Origin: Selenomonas sp.
Lineage (GTDB): Bacteria > Bacillota > Negativicutes > Selenomonadales > Selenomonadaceae
DNA: 14,651 nucleotides
Direction of reading: 5' to 3'
Assembly: GCA_015265235.1 (NCBI GenBank)
Contig: JABZYJ010000036.1
Coordinates: 1-14,651, forward strand
Position numbers and translations under genes: made by a program
The notes under the pieces: model-generated
The model's database searches: none
Seen by the model: the letters and a program-made list of their open reading frames with translations, nothing else
What the model was told of the DNA's origin: nothing
Shown: piece by piece, positions 13,187-14,651 of the stretch
Layout of the letters: every line of letters begins with the position of its first letter
Numbering within the stretch: position 1 is the first letter of the stretch

Positions 13187-14212
13187 ATGCGCTATTCTGT
13201 GACGGTACTCTTCCTTCTCTTTGCGCTTCTCCTCAGCAGCTGTGCGGGCGCAGAGCCGCTGCGCAGCGGAGAGCATTCGCCGGTTCGGCTGACGGTCTGG
13301 CAGACCTACTGGGATAGGGAGGATGGCGCAGCCGAATATGCAGCGCTGCGCCGTCAGGTGGAGGCTGTCTCCCTGTTTGCTGTATGCTACGATGAAAACG
13401 ATGCGCTTCTTGTCCCCGACGAGGTGCGCACGATGCTTGCCGCACAGAAGAAAGGCAAGGCGGAAACCTATCTCAGCTTTACGAACGATGTCCTCGGAAA
13501 AAAGCGTGTGGAAAAGGATCGCGAACTCCTGCGGCGGATTCTGCACGATGATGCCGCGATCGACCGCAACGTCGATGCCACTGTCCGCCTGACCCGTGAG
13601 CTGGGTGCGGACGGCGTGGAGCTGGACTATGAGAACTTTGCCAAGGAAAAGATACTGCTCGACCGCTACATGATCTTTACCTATCGTCTGATCGTTGCGT
13701 GCGTACAGCAGCATCTAAAGCTGCGGATCGTCCTCGAGCCGTCTATGCCGTTTGATGCCGGATTCGCACCGGGGGCGGAGTATGTCGTCATGCTCTATAA
13801 TCTCTACGGAAAACACAGCGGTCCGGGAGCGAAGGCAGAACGGGCGTTTATTGAGAAGACCATCGAGCGGATGCACGCTTTGCCGGGTAGTCCGTCCGTC
13901 GCGTTCGCAACGGGCGGATGCCTGTGGCAGGATCATCACGTGATCTTGGGGGGGAGCGGCGAGAAACGCTTTATCACCCAGCGCGAGGCAGAGGAACTCG
14001 CCGCGCGCGCCCATGCTGAGCCTGTGCGTGACGAGGAGAGCGCGGCGCTCCACTTCGCGGCTGACATCGACGGGCATAAGACAGAGGTCTGGTATGCAGA
14101 CAGTGAGACACTGAATGCGTGGATTACCTGTGCGGCAAATCAAGGCATCGAACAGGTCAGTATCTGGCGCATGGGAGGAAATCATGAGATTGGCAAAGTG
14201 CGCAGCCGATGA
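13187..14212 (+). CDS. GH18-like glycoside hydrolase lipoprotein
   Basis: The 341-residue protein carries a lipoprotein signal with lipobox LSSC (C19), so it should be anchored to a membrane on the outer side. Residues about 35-335 look like a GH18-type barrel: the hallmark DxxxxDxE appears as DGVELDYE (142-149) with the catalytic glutamate E149. The final strand SIWRMGG (325-331) matches the usual closing strand of YaaH/SleL-type GH18 proteins. GH18 members cleave N-acetylglucosamine-containing chains; PgaB of the PNAG system carries a related GH domain fused to NodB. Here the two functions would be on separate proteins. GGAGG stands 7 bases before ATG 13187; an in-frame ATG at 13172 overlaps that ribosome site and is less likely. 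It follows the previous stop by 16 bases. Substrate is not predictable; trimming or release of the polymer is an inference. Confidence 0.8.
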   Translation: MRYSVTVLFLLFALLLSSCAGAEPLRSGEHSPVRLTVWQTYWDREDGAAEYAALRRQVEAVSLFAVCYDENDALLVPDEVRTMLAAQKKGKAETYLSFTNDVLGKKRVEKDRELLRRILHDDAAIDRNVDATVRLTRELGADGVELDYENFAKEKILLDRYMIFTYRLIVACVQQHLKLRIVLEPSMPFDAGFAPGAEYVVMLYNLYGKHSGPGAKAERAFIEKTIERMHALPGSPSVAFATGGCLWQDHHVILGGSGEKRFITQREAEELAARAHAEPVRDEESAALHFAADIDGHKTEVWYADSETLNAWITCAANQGIEQVSIWRMGGNHEIGKVRSR

Positions 14213-14232
14213 ACTGCGAAAGGAGGAGAGCA

Positions 14233-14651
14233 ATGCAGCATAAGAAGGCAGGCTATGGAATTCTGCTTTTTCTCTGCCTCGTTCTGATCGGAGGAGGAGC
14301 AGCATCTGCGGCAGATCGTGCCGCCGCTCCGTATACGGAGAACAGCGGTACGCACGTCGAGCGTCTGCAGTTTATCCCAACAACAAAACCGGCGGTGATC
14401 TTTACCTTTGGCGGACTGTCCAAAGGTGCGGAGCTGGACGGGATCCTGACGGAGATGGCGGCACAGGGAATGCGCGGAACGTTCTTCGTGACGGAGCGCG
14501 AACTTCAGCGCAACGGCGAGAACATCCGCCGCATTGTGGCGGCAGGACAGGATCTCGGGATCGGACTGCGCACGGAGGCGGGCGCGGATACGGCCGCCTA
14601 TGAGGCGCAGATTCAGCGGATCCAGACGGCACTCCGCACGCGGTATGGCGT
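14233..14651 (+). CDS. Partial exported NodB-like protein (third in the cluster)
   Basis: The gene runs off the right edge after 139 codons. AGGAGG lies 6 bases before the ATG, and the gap from the GH18-like gene is 20 bases, so it belongs to the same transcript. The product has a signal peptide or membrane anchor (about 8-27, ending near ASAADRA) followed by a NodB-like start: AVIFTFGGL (54-62), GMRGTFFVTE (79-88), and a helix with NGENIRRIVAAGQDLGI (94-110). The TFDDG motif reads TFGGL, so both aspartates are lost, and the region where an HT.SH motif is expected reads GIGLRTEAG without histidine. It resembles the first NodB-like protein of the cluster in this loss. The C-terminal part is unseen, so further domains are possible. 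Confidence 0.75.
   Translation, partial: MQHKKAGYGILLFLCLVLIGGGAASAADRAAAPYTENSGTHVERLQFIPTTKPAVIFTFGGLSKGAELDGILTEMAAQGMRGTFFVTERELQRNGENIRRIVAAGQDLGIGLRTEAGADTAAYEAQIQRIQTALRTRYG

Noticed and set aside
1..14651. CRISPR arrays, tRNA or rRNA genes
   Set aside because: No regularly spaced direct repeats, cloverleaf with conserved TTC arm, or rRNA-like conserved stretch was recognised by eye.

Overview
The window looks like a chromosomal segment from a diderm (outer-membrane-bearing) Firmicute of the Negativicutes, most likely the Selenomonas/Centipeda group. This is inferred from Firmicutes-type SecA, RF2 and PerR proteins, GC-rich genes separated by AT-rich gaps, strong GGAGG ribosome sites, and a signal-peptide outer-membrane barrel protein with an N-terminal SLH-like segment. 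No rRNA, tRNA or CRISPR array was seen.

Layout. Positions 1-78 hold the first 26 codons of a leftward gene with its own promoter. From 79 to 479 there are hairpins, a partial copy of a dispersed repeat, a terminator-like hairpin and the secA promoter. secA (480-3143, TTG start) is followed by a 308-base gap filled by a 170-bp imperfect inverted repeat and an adjoining REP-like multi-hairpin element. prfB (3452-4444) lacks the usual programmed frameshift and also lacks about 38 residues that RF2 normally has. Next come a 161-bp MITE-like element with terminal inverted repeats and a TTA duplication, a PerR-type regulator gene (4746-5195) with promoter and palindrome, and a good terminator.

From 5476 to the right edge runs one tightly packed rightward gene cluster. 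It encodes an SLH-like outer-membrane barrel protein, a TviB/WbpA-type UDP-N-acetylhexosamine 6-dehydrogenase, a membrane-anchored degenerate NodB-fold protein, a membrane glycosyltransferase with an N-terminal PilZ domain, a large membrane-anchored NodB-like protein with a jelly-roll-like C-terminus, a GH18-like lipoprotein, and the start of a third NodB-like exported protein. Gaps are 16-21 bases and two junctions overlap.

How the genes may work together (inference). The cluster has the parts of a synthase-dependent exopolysaccharide system like those for alginate, PNAG or cellulose. These are precursor supply (UDP-hexosaminuronic acid), a processive inner-membrane synthase with a c-di-GMP-type domain, periplasmic NodB and GH18 modules resembling a PgaB split into separate proteins, and an outer-membrane barrel. 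The set does not match any named system I know. The NodB domains have lost metal-ligand residues, and the PilZ domain has one changed key arginine, so polymer binding and altered signalling are as likely as ordinary deacetylation and c-di-GMP activation. This cluster is the best candidate for an undescribed system here. The shortened RF2 is the second observation that most needs checking.
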